Source of the DNA: Vespula vulgaris
Taxonomy: Eukaryota > Arthropoda > Insecta > Hymenoptera > Vespidae
Length of the DNA: 64,000 bases
Direction: 5' to 3'
Assembly: GCF_905475345.1 (NCBI RefSeq)
Contig: NC_066587.1
Coordinates: 10,097,070 to 10,161,069 of the forward strand
Shown here: positions 20,850 to 32,767 of the stretch, one piece after another
How positions within the stretch are numbered: position 1 is the first letter of the stretch
Layout of the letters: each line of letters begins with the position of its first letter
Program-made: the position numbers and the translations under genes
The notes under the pieces: model-generated
The model's database searches: none
Told to the model about the DNA's origin: nothing
What the model saw: only the letters and a program-made list of their open reading frames with translations

Positions 20850-23202
20850 GAGCTCACCGCGTCCCGCGCTCGCGCGCGCGAACTCACCGGGGCCCGCGCC
20901 GGCGATTTCCGAGCTCACCGCGGCCCGCGCTGGTGTGTGCGATCGCACCACGGCCCGCGCTCGCGTGTGCGAGCTCACCGCGGCCCGCGCCGGCGATTTC
21001 CGAGCTCACCGCGCCCTGCGCGAGCGCGCGCGAGCTCACCGCGGCCCGCGCCGGCGATTTCCGAGCTCACCGCAGCACGCGCTCGCGTGTGCTAGCACAC
21101 CGCGGCCCGCACTGGCGTTTTTCGAACTCACCGCGGCCCGCGTTGGTGTGTGCGAGCTCACTGCGGCCCACGCTCGCGTGTGCGAGCTCACCGCGGCCCG
21201 CGCTCGCGTGTGCGTGCTCACCGCGGCCCGCGCTCGCGTGTGCGAGCTCACCGCGTCCCGCGCGCGCGCGCGCGAGCTCACCGCGGCTCGCGCTGGCTTG
21301 TGCGAGCTCACCGCGAGCCGCACTGTCGTTTTTCGATCTCACAGCGGCCGGCGCTCAGGTTTGCGTGCCCACCGCGGCCCGCGCTTGCGTGTGCGAACTC
21401 ACCGCGGCCCGTGCTCGCGTGTGCGAGCTCACCGCAGCCCTCGCTGGCGTTTTTCGAGCTCACCGCGGCCCGCTCTGGCGTGTGGGATCTCACCGCGGCC
21501 CGCGCTCGCGTTTGCGAGCTCACCGCGGGCGGCGCCGGCGATTTCCGAGCTCACCGCGGCCCGCTCTCGCGTGTGCGAGCTCACCGCGGCCCGCGCTGTC
21601 GTGTGCGAGCTCACCGCGGCCCGCGCTGGCGTGTGGGATCTCACCGAGGCCCGCGCTCGCGTGTGCGAGCTCACAGCGGCCCGCGCGCGCGCGCGCGAGC
21701 TCACCGCGGGCCGCGCCGGCGATTTCCGAACTCACCACGGCCCGCGTTGGTGTGTGCGAGCTCACTGCGGCCCACGCTCGCGTGTGCGAGCTCACCGCAC
21801 CCCGCGCACGCGCGCGCGAGCTCACCGCGGCTCGCGCTGGCTTGTGCGAGCTCACCGCTAGCCGCACTGTCGTTTTCCGATCTCACAGCGGCCCGCGCTC
21901 AGGTTTGCGGGCTCACCGCGGCCCGCGCTTGCGTGTGCGAACTCACCGCGGCCCGCGCTGGCGTGTGCGAGCTCACAGCGGCCCGCGCCGGCGATTTCCG
22001 AGATCACCGCGCCCCGCGTGCGCTCGCGCGATCTCACCGCGGCCCGTACCGGCGATGTCCGAGCACACCGCGTCCCGCGCGCGCGCGCGCGAGCTAACCG
22101 CGGCCCGCGCTCGCGTGTGCGAACTCACCGCGGCCCGCGCTGGCGTGTGGGATCTCACCGCGGCCCGCGCACGCGTGTGCGAGTTCTCCGCGGCCCGCGC
22201 CGGCGATTTCCGAGCTCACCGCGGCCCGCGCTCGCGTGTGCGTGCTATCCGCGGCCCGCGCTCGCGTGTGCGAGCTCACCGCGGTCCGCGCTCGCGTGCG
22301 CGAGCTCACCGCGGCCCGCGCCGGCGATTTCCGAGCTCACCGCGCCCCGCGCGCGCTTGCGCGAACTCACCGCGGTCCGCACCGGCGATGTCCGAGCTCA
22401 CCGCGGCCCGCGCTGGCTTGTGCGATATCACCGCGGCCCGCGCTCGCGTGTGCGAGCTCACACCGGCCCGCGCCGGCGATTTCCTAGCTCACCGCGCCCC
22501 GCGCGCGCGCGCGCTAGCTCCCCGCGGCCCGCGCCAGCGATTTCCGAGCTCACCGCGCCCCGCGCGCGCGCTCACCGCGGCCAGCGACGGCGTTTTTCAA
22601 GCTCACCGCGGCCCGCGGTGGCGTGTGCGATCTCACCGCGGGCCGCGCTGGCGTGTGCAAGCTCACCGCGACCCGAATTGGCGTTTTTCGAGCTCACCGC
22701 GGCCCGCGCTCAGGTGTTAGGGCTCACCGCGGCACGCGCTCGCGTGTGCTAGCTCACCGCGGCCCGCGCTGGCGTTTTTCGAACTCACCGCGGCCCGCGC
22801 TCGCGTGTGCGAGCTCACAGCGGCCCGCGCTCGCGTGTGCGAGCTCACCGCGGCCCGCGCTGGCGTGTGCAAGCTCACCTCGGCCCGCGCTGTCGTGTGC
22901 GAGCTTACCGCGGCCCGCGCTGGCGTGCACGAGCTCTCCGCGGCCCGCGCCGGCGTTTTTCGAGCTCACCGCGGCCCGCCCTCGCGTGTGCGAGCTCACA
23001 GCGGACGGCGCTTGCGTGTGCGAGCTCACCGCGGCCCGCGCTGGCGTTTTTCGAGCTCACCGCGGCCCGCGCTGGCGTGTGGGATATCACCGCGGCCCGC
23101 GCTCGCGTGTGCGAACTCACCGCGGCCCGCGCTCGCGTGTGCGAACTCACCGCGGCCCGCGCTCATGTGTGCGGGCTCACCGCGGCACGCCCTCGCGTGT
23201 GC
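20850..23202. repeat. Diverged segment: L, Q, GTCGTGTGC monomers and cassette A (mid type, copy 5)
   Basis: 20850-21570 copies 17994-18714 at offset 2856. Next come a GCTGTCGTGTGC block, the CGCTAGCCGCACTG / CCGTACCGGCG block also seen at 19.2 kb, two TAGCTC dimers, and cassette A with GTGTGCGATCTC in place of GGTCTC, an additional CACAGCGG monomer near 22815 and one additional CGCGTGTGCGAAC monomer near 23130. These features define the mid subtype of A. Confidence 0.91.
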
Positions 23203-23872
23203 GAGCTCACCGCGCCCCACGCGCGCGCGCGCGAGCTCACCGCGGCCCGCGCCGGCGATTTCCGACCTCACCGCGTCCCGCGCGCGCGCGCGCGAGCTCC
23301 CCGCGGCCCGCGCCGGCGATTTCCGAGCTCACCGCGCTCCGCGCGCACGCGCGCGAACTCACCGCGGACCGCACCGCCGATGTCCGAGCTCACCGCGGCC
23401 CGCGCTGGCTTGTGCGATCTCACAACGGCTCGCGCTCGCGTGAGCGACCTCTCCGCGGCCCGCGCCAGCGATATCCGAGCTCACCGCGCCCCGCGCGCGC
23501 GCGCGCGAGCTCCCCGCGGCCCGAGCCGGCGATTTCCGAGCTCACCGCGCCCCGCGCGCGCGCGCGCGAGCTCCCCGCGGCCCGCGCCGGCGATTTCCGA
23601 GCTCACCGCGCCCCGCGCGCGCGCGCGCGAACTCACCGCGGACCGCACCGCCGATGTCCGAGCTCACCGCGGCCCGCGCTGGCTTGTGCGATCTCACAAC
23701 GGCTCGCGCTCGCGTGAGCGACCTCTCCGCGGCCCGCGCCAGCGATATCCGTGCTCACCGCGCCCCGCGCGCGCGCGCGCGAGCTCACCGCGGCCCGAGC
23801 CGGCGATTTCCGAGATCACCGCGCCCCGCGCGCGCGCGCGCGAGCTCACCGCGGCCCGCGCCGGCGATTTCT
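23203..23872. repeat. Dimer run with a third tandem pair of K modules
   Basis: K at about 23362-23485 and 23636-23755, 274 bp apart, the third such pair. Together with the following Q segment it copies about 17480-18470 at offset 5879. The first CG monomers are GCGTCCC and GCGCTCC variants. Confidence 0.91.
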
Positions 23873-25416
23873 GAGCTCACCGCGTCCCGCGCTCGCGCGC
23901 GCGAACTCACCGGGGCCCGCGCCGGCGATTTCCGAGCACACCGCGGCCCGCGCTGGTGTGTGCGATCGCACCACGGCCCGCGCTCGCGTGTGCGAGCTCA
24001 CCGCGGCCCGCGCCGGCGATTTCCGAGCTCACCGCGCCCTGCGCGAGCGCGCGCGAGCTCACCGCGGCCCGCGCCGGCGATTTCCGAGCTCACCGCAGCA
24101 CGCGCTCGCGTGTGCTAGCACACCGCGGCCCGCACTGGCGTTTTTCGAACTCACCGCGGCCCGCGTTGGTGTGTGCGAGCTCACTGCGGCCCACGCTCGC
24201 GTGTGCGAGCTCACCGCGGCCCGCGCTCGCGTGTGCGTGCTCACCGCGGCCCGCGCTCGCGTGTGCGAGCTCACCGCGTCCCGCGCGCGCGCGCGCGAGC
24301 TCACCGCGGCTCGCGCTGGCTTGTGCGAGCTCACCGCGAGCCGCACTGTCGTGTGCGAGCTCACCGCGGCCCGCGCTGTCGTGTGCGAGCTCACCGCGGC
24401 CCGCGCTGGCGTGTGGGATCTCACCGAGGCCCGCGCTCGCGTGTGCGAGCTCACAGCGGCCCGCGCGCGCGCGCACGAGCTCACCGCGGGCCGCGCCGGC
24501 GATTTCCGAGCTCACCGCGTCACGCGCTCGCGTGTGCTAGCACACCGCGGCCCGCACTGGCGTTTTTCGAACTCACCACGGCCCGCGTTGGTGTGTGCGA
24601 GCTCACTGCGGCCCACGCTCGCGTGTGCGAGCTCACCGCACCCCGCGCACGCGCGCGCAAGCTCACCGCGGCTCGCGCTGGCTTGTGCGAGCTCACCGCT
24701 AGCCGCACTGTCGTTTTCCGATCTCACAGCGGCCCGCGCTCAGGTTTGCGGGCTCACCGCGGCCCGCGCTTGCGTGTGCGAACTCACCGCGGCCCGCGCT
24801 GGCGTGTGCGAGCTCACAGCGGCCCGCGCCGGCGATTTCCGAGATCACCGCGCCCCGCGTGCGCTCGCGCGAACTCACCGCGGCCCGTACCGGCGATGTC
24901 CGAGCACACCGCGTCCCGCGCGCGCGCGCGCGAGCTAACCGCGGCCAGCGCTCGCGTGTGCGAACTCACCGCGGCCCGCGCTGGCGTGTGGGATCTCACC
25001 GCGGCCCGCGCCGGCGATTTCCGAGCTCACCGCGGCCCGCGCTCGCGTGTGCGAACTCACCGCGGCCCGCGCTAGCGTGTGGGATCTCTCCGCGGCCCGC
25101 GCTCGCGTGTGCGAGCTCACCGCGGCCCGCGCCGGCGATTTCCGAGCTCACCGCGGCCCGCGCTCGCGTGTGCGTGCTCACCGCGGCCCGCGCTCGCGTG
25201 TGCGAGCTCACCGCGGTCCGCGCTCGCGTGCGCGAGCTCACCGCGGCCCGCGCCGGCGATTTCTGAGCTCACCGCGCCCCGCGCGCGCTTGCGCGAAATC
25301 ACCGCGGCCCGCACCGGCGATGTCCGAGCTCACCGCGGCCCGCGCTGGCTTGTGCGATATCACCGCGGCCCGCGCTCCCGTGTGCGAGCTCAGACCGGCC
25401 CGCGCCGGCGATTTCC
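23873..25416. repeat. Diverged segment with two Q modules
   Basis: Q near 24114 is followed, after CGAGCCGCACTGTCG, by GTGTGC rather than TTTTTCG. A 366 bp piece present at about 18471-18930 is therefore absent. From about 24450 the segment follows 18940 onward at offset 5513, to GAGCTCAGACCGG near 25390. A second Q module lies near 24533. Confidence 0.91.
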
Positions 25417-26637
25417 GAGCTCACCGCGCCCCGCGCGCGCGCGCGCGAGCTCACCGCGGCCCGAGCCGGCGATTTCCGAGCTCACCGCGCCCCGCGCGCG
25501 CGCGCGCGAGCTCCCCGCGGCTCGCGCCGGCGATTTCCGAGCTCACCGCGCCCCGTGCGCGCGCGCGCGAGCTCCCCGCGGCTCGCGCCGGCGATTTCCG
25601 AGCTCACCGCGCCCCGCGCGCGCGCGCGCGAGCTCCCCGCGGCCCGCGCCGGCGATTTGCGAGCTCACCGCGGCCCGCGCCGGCGATTTCCGAGCTCACC
25701 GCGCCCCTCGCGCGCGCGCGCGAGCTCCCCGCGTCCCGCGCCGGCGATTTCCGTGCTCACCGCGCCCCGCGCGCGCGCGCGCGAGCTCCCCGCGGCCCGC
25801 GCCGGCGATTTCCGAGCTCACCGCGCCCCGCGCGCGCGCGCGCGAGCTCCCCCGCGGCCCGCGCCGGCGATTTCCGAGCTCACCGCACCCCGCGCGCGCG
25901 CGCGCGTGCTCCCCGCGGCCCGCGCTGGCGATTTCCGATCTCACCGCGCCCCGCGCGCGCGCGCGCGAGCTCCCCGCGGCCCGCGCCGGCGATTTCCGAG
26001 CTCACCGCGCCCCGCGCGCGCGCGCGCGAGCTCCCCGCGGCCCTCGCCGGCGATTTCCGAGCTCACCGCGCCCCGTGCGCGCGCGCGCGAGCTCCCCGCG
26101 GCCCTCGCCGGCGATTTCCGAGCTCACCGCGCCCCGCGCGCGCGCGCGCGAGCTCCCCGCGGCCCGCGCCGGCGATTTCCGAGCTCACCGCGCCCCGCGC
26201 GCGCGCGCGCGAGCTCCCCGCGGCCCGCGCCGGCGATTTCCGAGCTCACCGCGCCCCGCGCGCGCGCGCGCGAGCTCCCCGCGGCCCGCGCCGGCGATTT
26301 CCGAGCTCACCGCGCCCCGCGCGCGCGCGCGCGAGCTCCCCGCGGCCCGCGCCGGCGATTTCCGAGCTCACCGCGCCCCGCGCGCGCGCGCGCGAACTCA
26401 CCGCTGACCGCACCGCCGATGTCCGAGCTCACCGCGGCCCGCGCTGGCTTGTGCGATCTCACAACGGCTCGCGCTCGCGTGAGCGACCTCTCCGCGGCCC
26501 GCGCCAGCGATATCCGAGCTCACCGCGCCCCGCGCGCGCGCGCGCGAGCCCACCGCGGCCCGAGCCGGCGATTTCCGAGCTCACCGCGCCCCGCGCGCGC
26601 GCGCGCGAGCTCACCGCGGCCCGCGCCGGCGATTTCT
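25417..26637. repeat. 61 bp dimer run with one K module
   Basis: About eighteen dimers, then K at about 26394-26520. An additional C (GAGCTCCCCCGCGG) occurs near 25850 and CCCCTCGCGCG near 25707. The K module has GCTGACCGC in place of GCGGACCGC. Ends with GATTTCTGAGCTC. Confidence 0.92.
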
Positions 26638-28324
26638 GAGCTCACCGCGTCCCGCGCTCGCGCGCGCGAACTCACCGGGGCCCGCGCCGGCGATTTCCGA
26701 GCTCACCGCGGCCCGCGCTGGTGTGTGCGATCGCACCACGGCCCGCGCTCGCGTGTGCGTGCTCACCGCGGCCCGCGCTTGCGTGTGCGAACTCACCGCG
26801 GCCCGTGCTCGCGTGTGCGAGCTCACCGCAGCCCTCGCTGGCGTTTTTCGAGCTCACCGCGGCCCGCTCTGGCGTGTGGGATCTCACCGCGGCCCGCGCT
26901 CGCGTTTGCGAGCTCACCGCGGGCGGCGCCGGCGATTTCCGAGGTCACCGCGGCCCGCTCTCGCGTGTTCGAGCTCACCGCGGCCCGCGCTGTCGTGTGC
27001 GAGCTCACCGCGGCCCGCGCTGGCGTGTGGGATCTCACCGAGGCCCGCGCTCGCGTGTGCGAGCTCACAGCGGCCCGCACTGGCGTTTTTCGAACTCACC
27101 ACGGCCCGCGTTGGTGTGTGCGAGCTCACTGCGGCCCACGCTCGCGTGTGCGAGCTCACCGCACCCCGCGCACGCGCGCGCGAGCTCACCGCGGCTCGCG
27201 CTGGCTTGTGCGAGCTCACCGCTAGCCGCACTGTCGTTTTCCGATCTCACAGCGGCCCGCGCTCAGGTTTGCGGGCTCACCGCGGCCCGCGCTTGCGTGT
27301 GCGAACTCACCGCGGCCCGCGCACGCGTGTGCGAGTTCTCCGCGGCCCGCGCCGGCGATTTCCGAGCTCACCGCGGCCCGCGCTCGCGTGTGCGTGCTCA
27401 CCGCGGCCCGCGCTCGCGTGTGCGAGCTCACCGCGGTCCGCGCTCGCGTGCGCGAGCTCACCGCGGCCCGCGCCGGCGATTTCCGAGCTCACCGCGCCCC
27501 GCGCGCGCTTGCGCGAACTCACCGCGGTCCGCACCGGCGATGTCCGAGCTCACCGCGGCCCGCGCTGGCTTGTGCGATATCACCGCGGCCCGCGCTCGCG
27601 TGTGCGAGCTCACACCGGCCCGCGCCGGCGATTTCCTAGCTCACCGCGCCCCGCGCGCGCGCGCGCTAGTTCCCCGCGGCCCGCGCCAGCGATTTCCGAG
27701 CTCACCGCGCCCCGCGCGCGCGCTCACCGCGGCCAGCGACGGCGTTTTTCAAGCTCACCGCGGCCCGCGGTGGCGTGTGCGATCTCACCGCGGGCCGCGC
27801 TGGCGTGTGCAAGCTCACCGCGACCCGAATTGGCGTTTTTCGAGCTCACCGCGGCCCGCGCTCAGGTGTTAGGGCTCACCGCGGCACGCGCTCGCGTGTG
27901 CTAGCTCACCGCGGCCCGCGCTGGCGTTTTTCGAACTCACCACGGCCCGCGCTCGCGTGTGCGAGCTCACAGCGGCCCGCGCTCGCGTGTGCGAGCTCAC
28001 CGCGGCCCGCGCTGGCGTGTGCAAGCTCACCTCGGCCCGCGCTGTCGTGTGCGAGCTTACCGCGGCCCGCGCTGGCGTGCACGAGCTCTCCGCGGCCCAC
28101 GCCGGCGTTTTTCGAGCTCACCGCGGCCCGCCCTCGCGTGTGCGAGCTCACAGCGGACGGCGCTTGCGTGTGCGAGCTCACCGCGGCCCGCGCTGGCGTT
28201 TTTCGAGCTCACCGCGGCCCGCGCTGGCGTGTGGGATATCACCGCGGCCCGCGCTCGCGTGTGCGAACTCACCGCGGCCCGCGCTCATGTGTGCGGGCTC
28301 ACCGCGGCACGCCCTCGCGTGTGC
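26638..28324. repeat. Diverged segment with cassette A (mid type, copy 6)
   Basis: A shortened relative of 20850-23202. Offsets step from 5788 to 5394 to 5364 to 5152, so several groups of whole monomers have been lost. Contains GCAGCCCTCGCTGG, GAGGTCACC near 26941, CGTGTTCGAG near 26965, GTGTTAGGG near 27868 and the end of A with GCTCATGTGTGCGGG near 28284. Confidence 0.9.
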
Positions 28325-29270
28325 GAGCTCACCGCGCCCCACGCGCGCGCGCGCGAGCTCACCGCGGCCCGCGCCGGCGATTTCCGACCTCACCGCGTCC
28401 CGCGCGCGCGCGCGCGAGCTCCCCGCGGCCCGCGCCGGCGATTTCCGACCTCACCGCGCCCCGCGCGCGCGAGCGCGAGCTCCCCGCGGCCCGCGCCGGC
28501 GATTTCCGAGCTCACCGCGCCCGGCGCGCGCGCGCGCGAGCTGCCCGCGGCCCGCGCCGGCGATTTCCGAGTTCACCGCGCCCCGCGCGCGCGCGCGCGT
28601 GCTCCCCGCGGCCCGTGCCGGCGATTTCCGAGCTCACCGCGCCCCGCGCGCGCGCGCGCGAGCTCCCCGCGGCCCGCGCCGGCGTTTTCCGAGCTCACCG
28701 CGCCCCGCGCGCGCTCGCGCGAGCTCCCCGCGGCCCGCGCCGGCGATTTCCGAGCTCACCGCGCCCCGCGCGCGCGCGCGCGAGCTCCCCGCGGCCCGCG
28801 CCGGCGATTTCCGAGCTCACCGCGCCCCGCGCGCGCGCGCGCGAGCTCCCCGCGGCCCGCGCCGGCGATTTCCGACCTCACCGCGCCCCGCGCGCGCACG
28901 CGCGAGCTCCCCGCGGCCTGCGCCGGCGATTTCCGACCTCACCGCGCCCCGCGCGCGCGCGCGCGAGCTCCCCGCGGCCCGCGGCGGTGATTTCCGAGCT
29001 CACCGCGCCCCGCGCGCGCGCGCGCGAGCTCCCCGCGGCCCGCGCCGGCGACTTCCGAGCTCACCGCGCCCCGCGCGCGCGCGCGCGAGCTCCCCGCGGC
29101 CCGCGCCGGCGATTTCCGAGCTCACCGCGCCCCGCGCCGGCGATTTCCGAGCTCACCGCGCCCCGCGCGCGCGCGCGCGTGCTCCCCGCGGCCCGCGCCG
29201 GCGATTTCCGAGCTCACCGCGCCCCGCGCGCGCGCGCGCGAGCTCCCCGCGGCCCGCGCCGGCGATTTCC
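28325..29270. repeat. 61 bp dimer run, first unit of a 1459 bp tandem pair
   Basis: About fifteen dimers with many private variants, such as GCGCGAGCGCGAG, GCGCCCGGCGCG, GAGTTCACC, GCGCGCACGCGCG and GCGGCGGTGATTTCC near 28983. Near 29130 a CG monomer is collapsed (CCCCGCGCCGGCG). The same variants recur about 1459 bp later. Confidence 0.93.
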
Positions 29271-29783
29271 GAGCTCACCGCAGCACGCGCTCGCGTGTGC
29301 TAGCACACCGCGGCCCGCACTGGCGTTTTTCGAACTCACCGCGGCCCGCGTTGGTGTGTGCGAGCTCACTGCGGCCCACGCTCGCGTGTGCGAGCTCACC
29401 GCGGCCCGCGCTCGCGTGTGCGTGCTCACCGCGGCCCGCGCTCGCGTGTGCGAGCTCACCGCGGCCCGCGCTGGCGTGTGCAAGCTCACCTCGGCCCGCG
29501 CTGTCGTGTGCGAGCTTACCGCGGCCCGCGCTGGCGTGCACGAGCTCTCCGCGGCCCACGCCGGCGTTTTTCGAGCTCACCGCGGCCCGCCCTCGCGTGT
29601 GCGAGCTCACAGCGGACGGCGCTTGCGTGTGCGAGCTCACCGCGGCCCGCGCTGGCGTTTTTCGAGCTCACCGCGGCCCGCGCTGGCGTGTGGGATATCA
29701 CCGCGGCCCGCGCTCGCGTGTGCGAACTCACCGCGGCCCGCGCTCATGTGTGCGGGCTCACCGCGGCACGCCCTCGCGTGTGC
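29271..29783. repeat. Short Q module fused to the distal part of cassette A
   Basis: Q (CTAGCACACCGCGG near 29309) runs for about 190 bp and then joins, at about 29465, the TGGCGTGTGCAAG monomer of cassette A and the rest of A from there. This Q-to-A junction is the breakpoint of the 1459 bp tandem duplication. Confidence 0.92.
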
Positions 29784-30790
29784 GAGCTCACCGCGCCCCA
29801 CGCGCGCGCGCGCGAGCTCACCGCGGCCCGCGCCGGCGATTTCCGACCTCACCGCGTCCCGCGCGCGCGCGCGCGAGCTCCCCGCGGCCCGCGCCGGCGA
29901 TTTCCGACCTCACCGCGCCCCGCGCGCGCGAGCGCGAGCTCCCCGCGGCCCGCGCCGGCGATTTCCGAGCTCACCGCGCCCGGCGCGCGCGCGCGCGAGC
30001 TGCCCGCGGCCCGCGCCGGCGATTTCCGAGTTCACCGCGCCCCGCGCGCGCGCGCGCGTGCTCCCCGCGGCCCGTGCCGGCGATTTCCGAGCTCACCGCG
30101 CCCCGCGCGCGCGCGCGCGAGCTCCCCGCGGCCCGCGCCGGCGATTTCCGAGCTCACCGCGCCCCGCGCGCGCGCGCGCGAGCTCCCCGCGGCCCGCGCC
30201 GGCGATTTCCGAGCTCACCGCGCCCCGCGCGCGCGCGCGCGAGCTCCCCGCGGCCCGCGCCGGCGATTTCCGAGCTCACCGCGCCCCGCGCGCGCGCGCG
30301 CGAGCTCCCCGCGGCCCGCGCCGGCGATTTCCGACCTCACCGCGCCCCGCGCGCGCACGCGCGAGCTCCCCGCGGCCTGCGCCGGCGATTTCCGACCTCA
30401 CCGCGCCCCGCGCGCGCGCGCGCGAGCTCCCCGCGGCCCGCGGCGGTGATTTCCGAGCTCACCGCGCCCCGCGCGCGCGAGCGCGAGCTCCCCGCGGCCC
30501 GCGCCGGCGATTTCCGAGCTCACCGCGCCCCGCGCGCGCGCGCGCGAGCTCCCCGCGGCCCGCGCCGGCGATTTCCGAGCTCACCGCGCCCCGCGCCGGC
30601 GATTTCCGAGCTCACCGCGCCCCGCGCGCGCGCGCGCGAGCTCCCCGCGGCCCGCGCCGGCGATTTCCGAGCTCACCGCGCCCCGCGCGCGCGCGCGCGA
30701 GCTCCCCGCGGCCCGCGCCGGCGATTTCCGAGCTCACCGCGCCCCGCGCGCGCGCGCGCGAGCTCCCCGCGGCCCGCGCCGGCGATTTCC
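29784..30790. repeat. 61 bp dimer run, second unit of the tandem pair
   Basis: Repeats 28325-29270 with offset 1459, rising to 1520 after the addition of one dimer near 30620. Carries the same GCGGCGGTGATTTCC (near 30442) and collapsed CCCCGCGCCGGCG (near 30589) variants. Confidence 0.93.
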
Positions 30791-31303
30791 GAGCTCACCG
30801 CAGCACGCGCTCGCGTGTGCTAGCACACCGCGGCCCGCACTGGCGTTTTTCGAACTCACCGCGGCCCGCGTTGGTGTGTGCGAGCTCACTGCGGCCCACG
30901 CTCGCGTGTGCGAGCTCACCGCGGCCCGCGCTCGCGTGTGCGTGCTCACCGCGGCCCGCGCTCGCGTGTGCGAGCTCACCGCGTCCCGCGCGCGCGCGCG
31001 CGAGCTCACCGCGGCTCGCGCTGGCTTGTGCGAGCTCACCGCGAGCCGCACTGTCGTTTTTCGATCTCACAGCGGCCGGCGCTCAGGTTTGCGTGCCCAC
31101 CGCGGCCCGCGCTTGCGTGTGCGAACTCACCGCGGCCCGTGCTCGCGTGTGCGAGCTCACCGCAGCCCTCGCTGGCGTTTTTCGAGCTCACCGCGGCCCG
31201 CTCTGGCGTGTGGGATCTCACCGCGGCCCGCGCTCGCGTTTGCGAGCTCACCGCGGGCGGCGCCGGCGATTTCCGAGCTCACCGCGGCCCGCTCTCGCGT
31301 GTG
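30791..31303. repeat. Q module, 21 kb type
   Basis: Follows about 21063-21580 at offset 9728, including GGCCGGCGCTCAGG, CAGGTTTGCGTGCCC, CGGCCCGTGCTCG and GCAGCCCTCGCTGG. It ends abruptly at a GAGCTTACC monomer that continues straight into dimers. Confidence 0.91.
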
Positions 31304-31797
31304 CGAGCTTACCGCGGCCCGCGCCGGCGATTTCCGAGCTCACCGCGCCCCGCGCGCGCGCGCGCGAGCTCCCCGCGGCCCGCGCCGGCGATTTCCGAGC
31401 TCACCGCGCCCCGCGCGGGCGCGCGCGAGCTGCCCGCGGCCCGCGCCGGCGATTTCCGAGCTCACCGCGCCCCGCGCGCGCGCGCGCGAGCTCCCCGCGG
31501 CCCGTGCCGGCGATTTTCGAGCTCACCGCGCCCCGCGCGCGCGCGCGCGAGCTCCCCGCGGCCCGCGCCGGCGATTTCCGAGCTCACCGCGCCCCGCGCC
31601 GGCGATTTCCGAGCTCACCGCGCCCCGCGCGCGCGCGCGCGCGCGAGCTCCCCGCGGCCCGCGCCGGCGATTTCCGAGCTCACCGCGCCCCGCTCGCGCG
31701 CGCGCGAGCTCACCGCGGCCAGGGCCGGCGATTTCCGAGCTCACCGCGCCCTGCGCGCGCTCGCGCGAGCTCACCGCGGCCCGCGCCGGCGATTTCC
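31304..31797. repeat. 61 bp dimer run
   Basis: About eight dimers, with GCGCGGGCGCGCG near 31420, GCGATTTTCGAG near 31510, a collapsed CCCCGCGCCGGCG near 31598 and a CG tract two units longer than usual near 31630. Confidence 0.92.
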
Positions 31798-32251
31798 GAG
31801 CTCACCGCGGCACGCGCTCGCGTGTGCTAGCACACTGCGGCCCGCACTGGCGTTTTTCGAACTCACCGCGGCCCGCGTTGGTGTGTGCGAGCTCACTGCG
31901 GCCCACGCTCGCGTGTGCGAGCTCACCGCGGACCGCGCTCGCGTGTGCGAGATCACCGCGGTCCGCGCTCGCGTGCGCGAGCTCACCGCGGCCCGCGCCG
32001 GCGATTTCCGAGCTCACCGCGCCCCGCGCGCGAGCGCGCGAGCTCACCGCGGCCAGCGACGGCGTATTTCAAGCTCACCGCGGCCCGCGGTGGCGTGTAC
32101 GATCTCACCGCGGGCCGCGCTGGCGTGTTCAAGCTCACCGCGACCCGAATTGGCGTTTTTCGAGCTCACCGCGGCCCGCGCTCAGGTGTGCGGGCTCACC
32201 GCGGCACGCGCTCGCGTGTGCTAGCTCACCGCGGCCCGCGCTGGCGTGTGC
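31798..32251. repeat. Cassette P, copy 3
   Basis: About 454 bp in canonical P order, from CTAGCACACTGCGG to CTAGCTC. Differs from its neighbours by GTGTTCAAG near 32128 and by GCGAGCGCGCG in its CG monomer. Confidence 0.92.
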
Positions 32252-32767
32252 GAGCTCACCGCGCCCCACGCGCGCGCGCGAGCTCCCCGCGGCCCGCGCC
32301 GGCGATTTCCGAGCTCACCGCGCCCCGCGCGCGCGCGCGCGAGCTGCCCGCGGCCCGCGCCGGCGATTGCCGAGCTCACCGCGCCCCGCGCGCGCGCGCG
32401 CGAGCTCCCCGCGGCCCGTGCCGGCGATTTTCGAGCTCACCGCGCCCCGCGCGCGCGCGCGCGAGCTCCCCGCGGCCCGCGCCGGCGATTTCCGAGCTCA
32501 CCGCGCCCCGCGCCGGCGATTTCCGAGCTCACCGCGCCCCGCGCGCGCGCGCGCGAGCTCCCCGCGGCCCGCGCCGGCGATTTCCGAGCTCACCGCGCCC
32601 CGCGCGCGCGCGCGCGAGCTCCCCGCGGCCCGCGCCGGCGATTTCCGAGCTCACCGCGCCCCGCGCGCGCGCGCGCGAGCTCCCCGCGGCCCGCGCCGGC
32701 GATTTCCGAGCTCACCGCGCCCTGCGCGCGCTCGCGCGAGCTCACCGCGGCCCGCGCCGGCGATTTC
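32252..32767. repeat. 61 bp dimer run
   Basis: About eight dimers, with GGCGATTGCCGAG near 32366, GCGATTTTCGAG near 32430 and a collapsed CCCCGCGCCGGCG near 32505. Repeats the layout of 31304-31797 (offset 971). Confidence 0.91.

Larger units (their letters stand above)
28006..30983. repeat. Tandem duplication with a 1459 bp unit
   Basis: Unit 1 runs about 28006-29464 and unit 2 about 29465-30983, the latter with one additional dimer. Each unit is the distal part of cassette A, about fifteen dimers and a Q module. The junction lies between a Q monomer and a cassette A monomer, in register. Confidence 0.9.
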
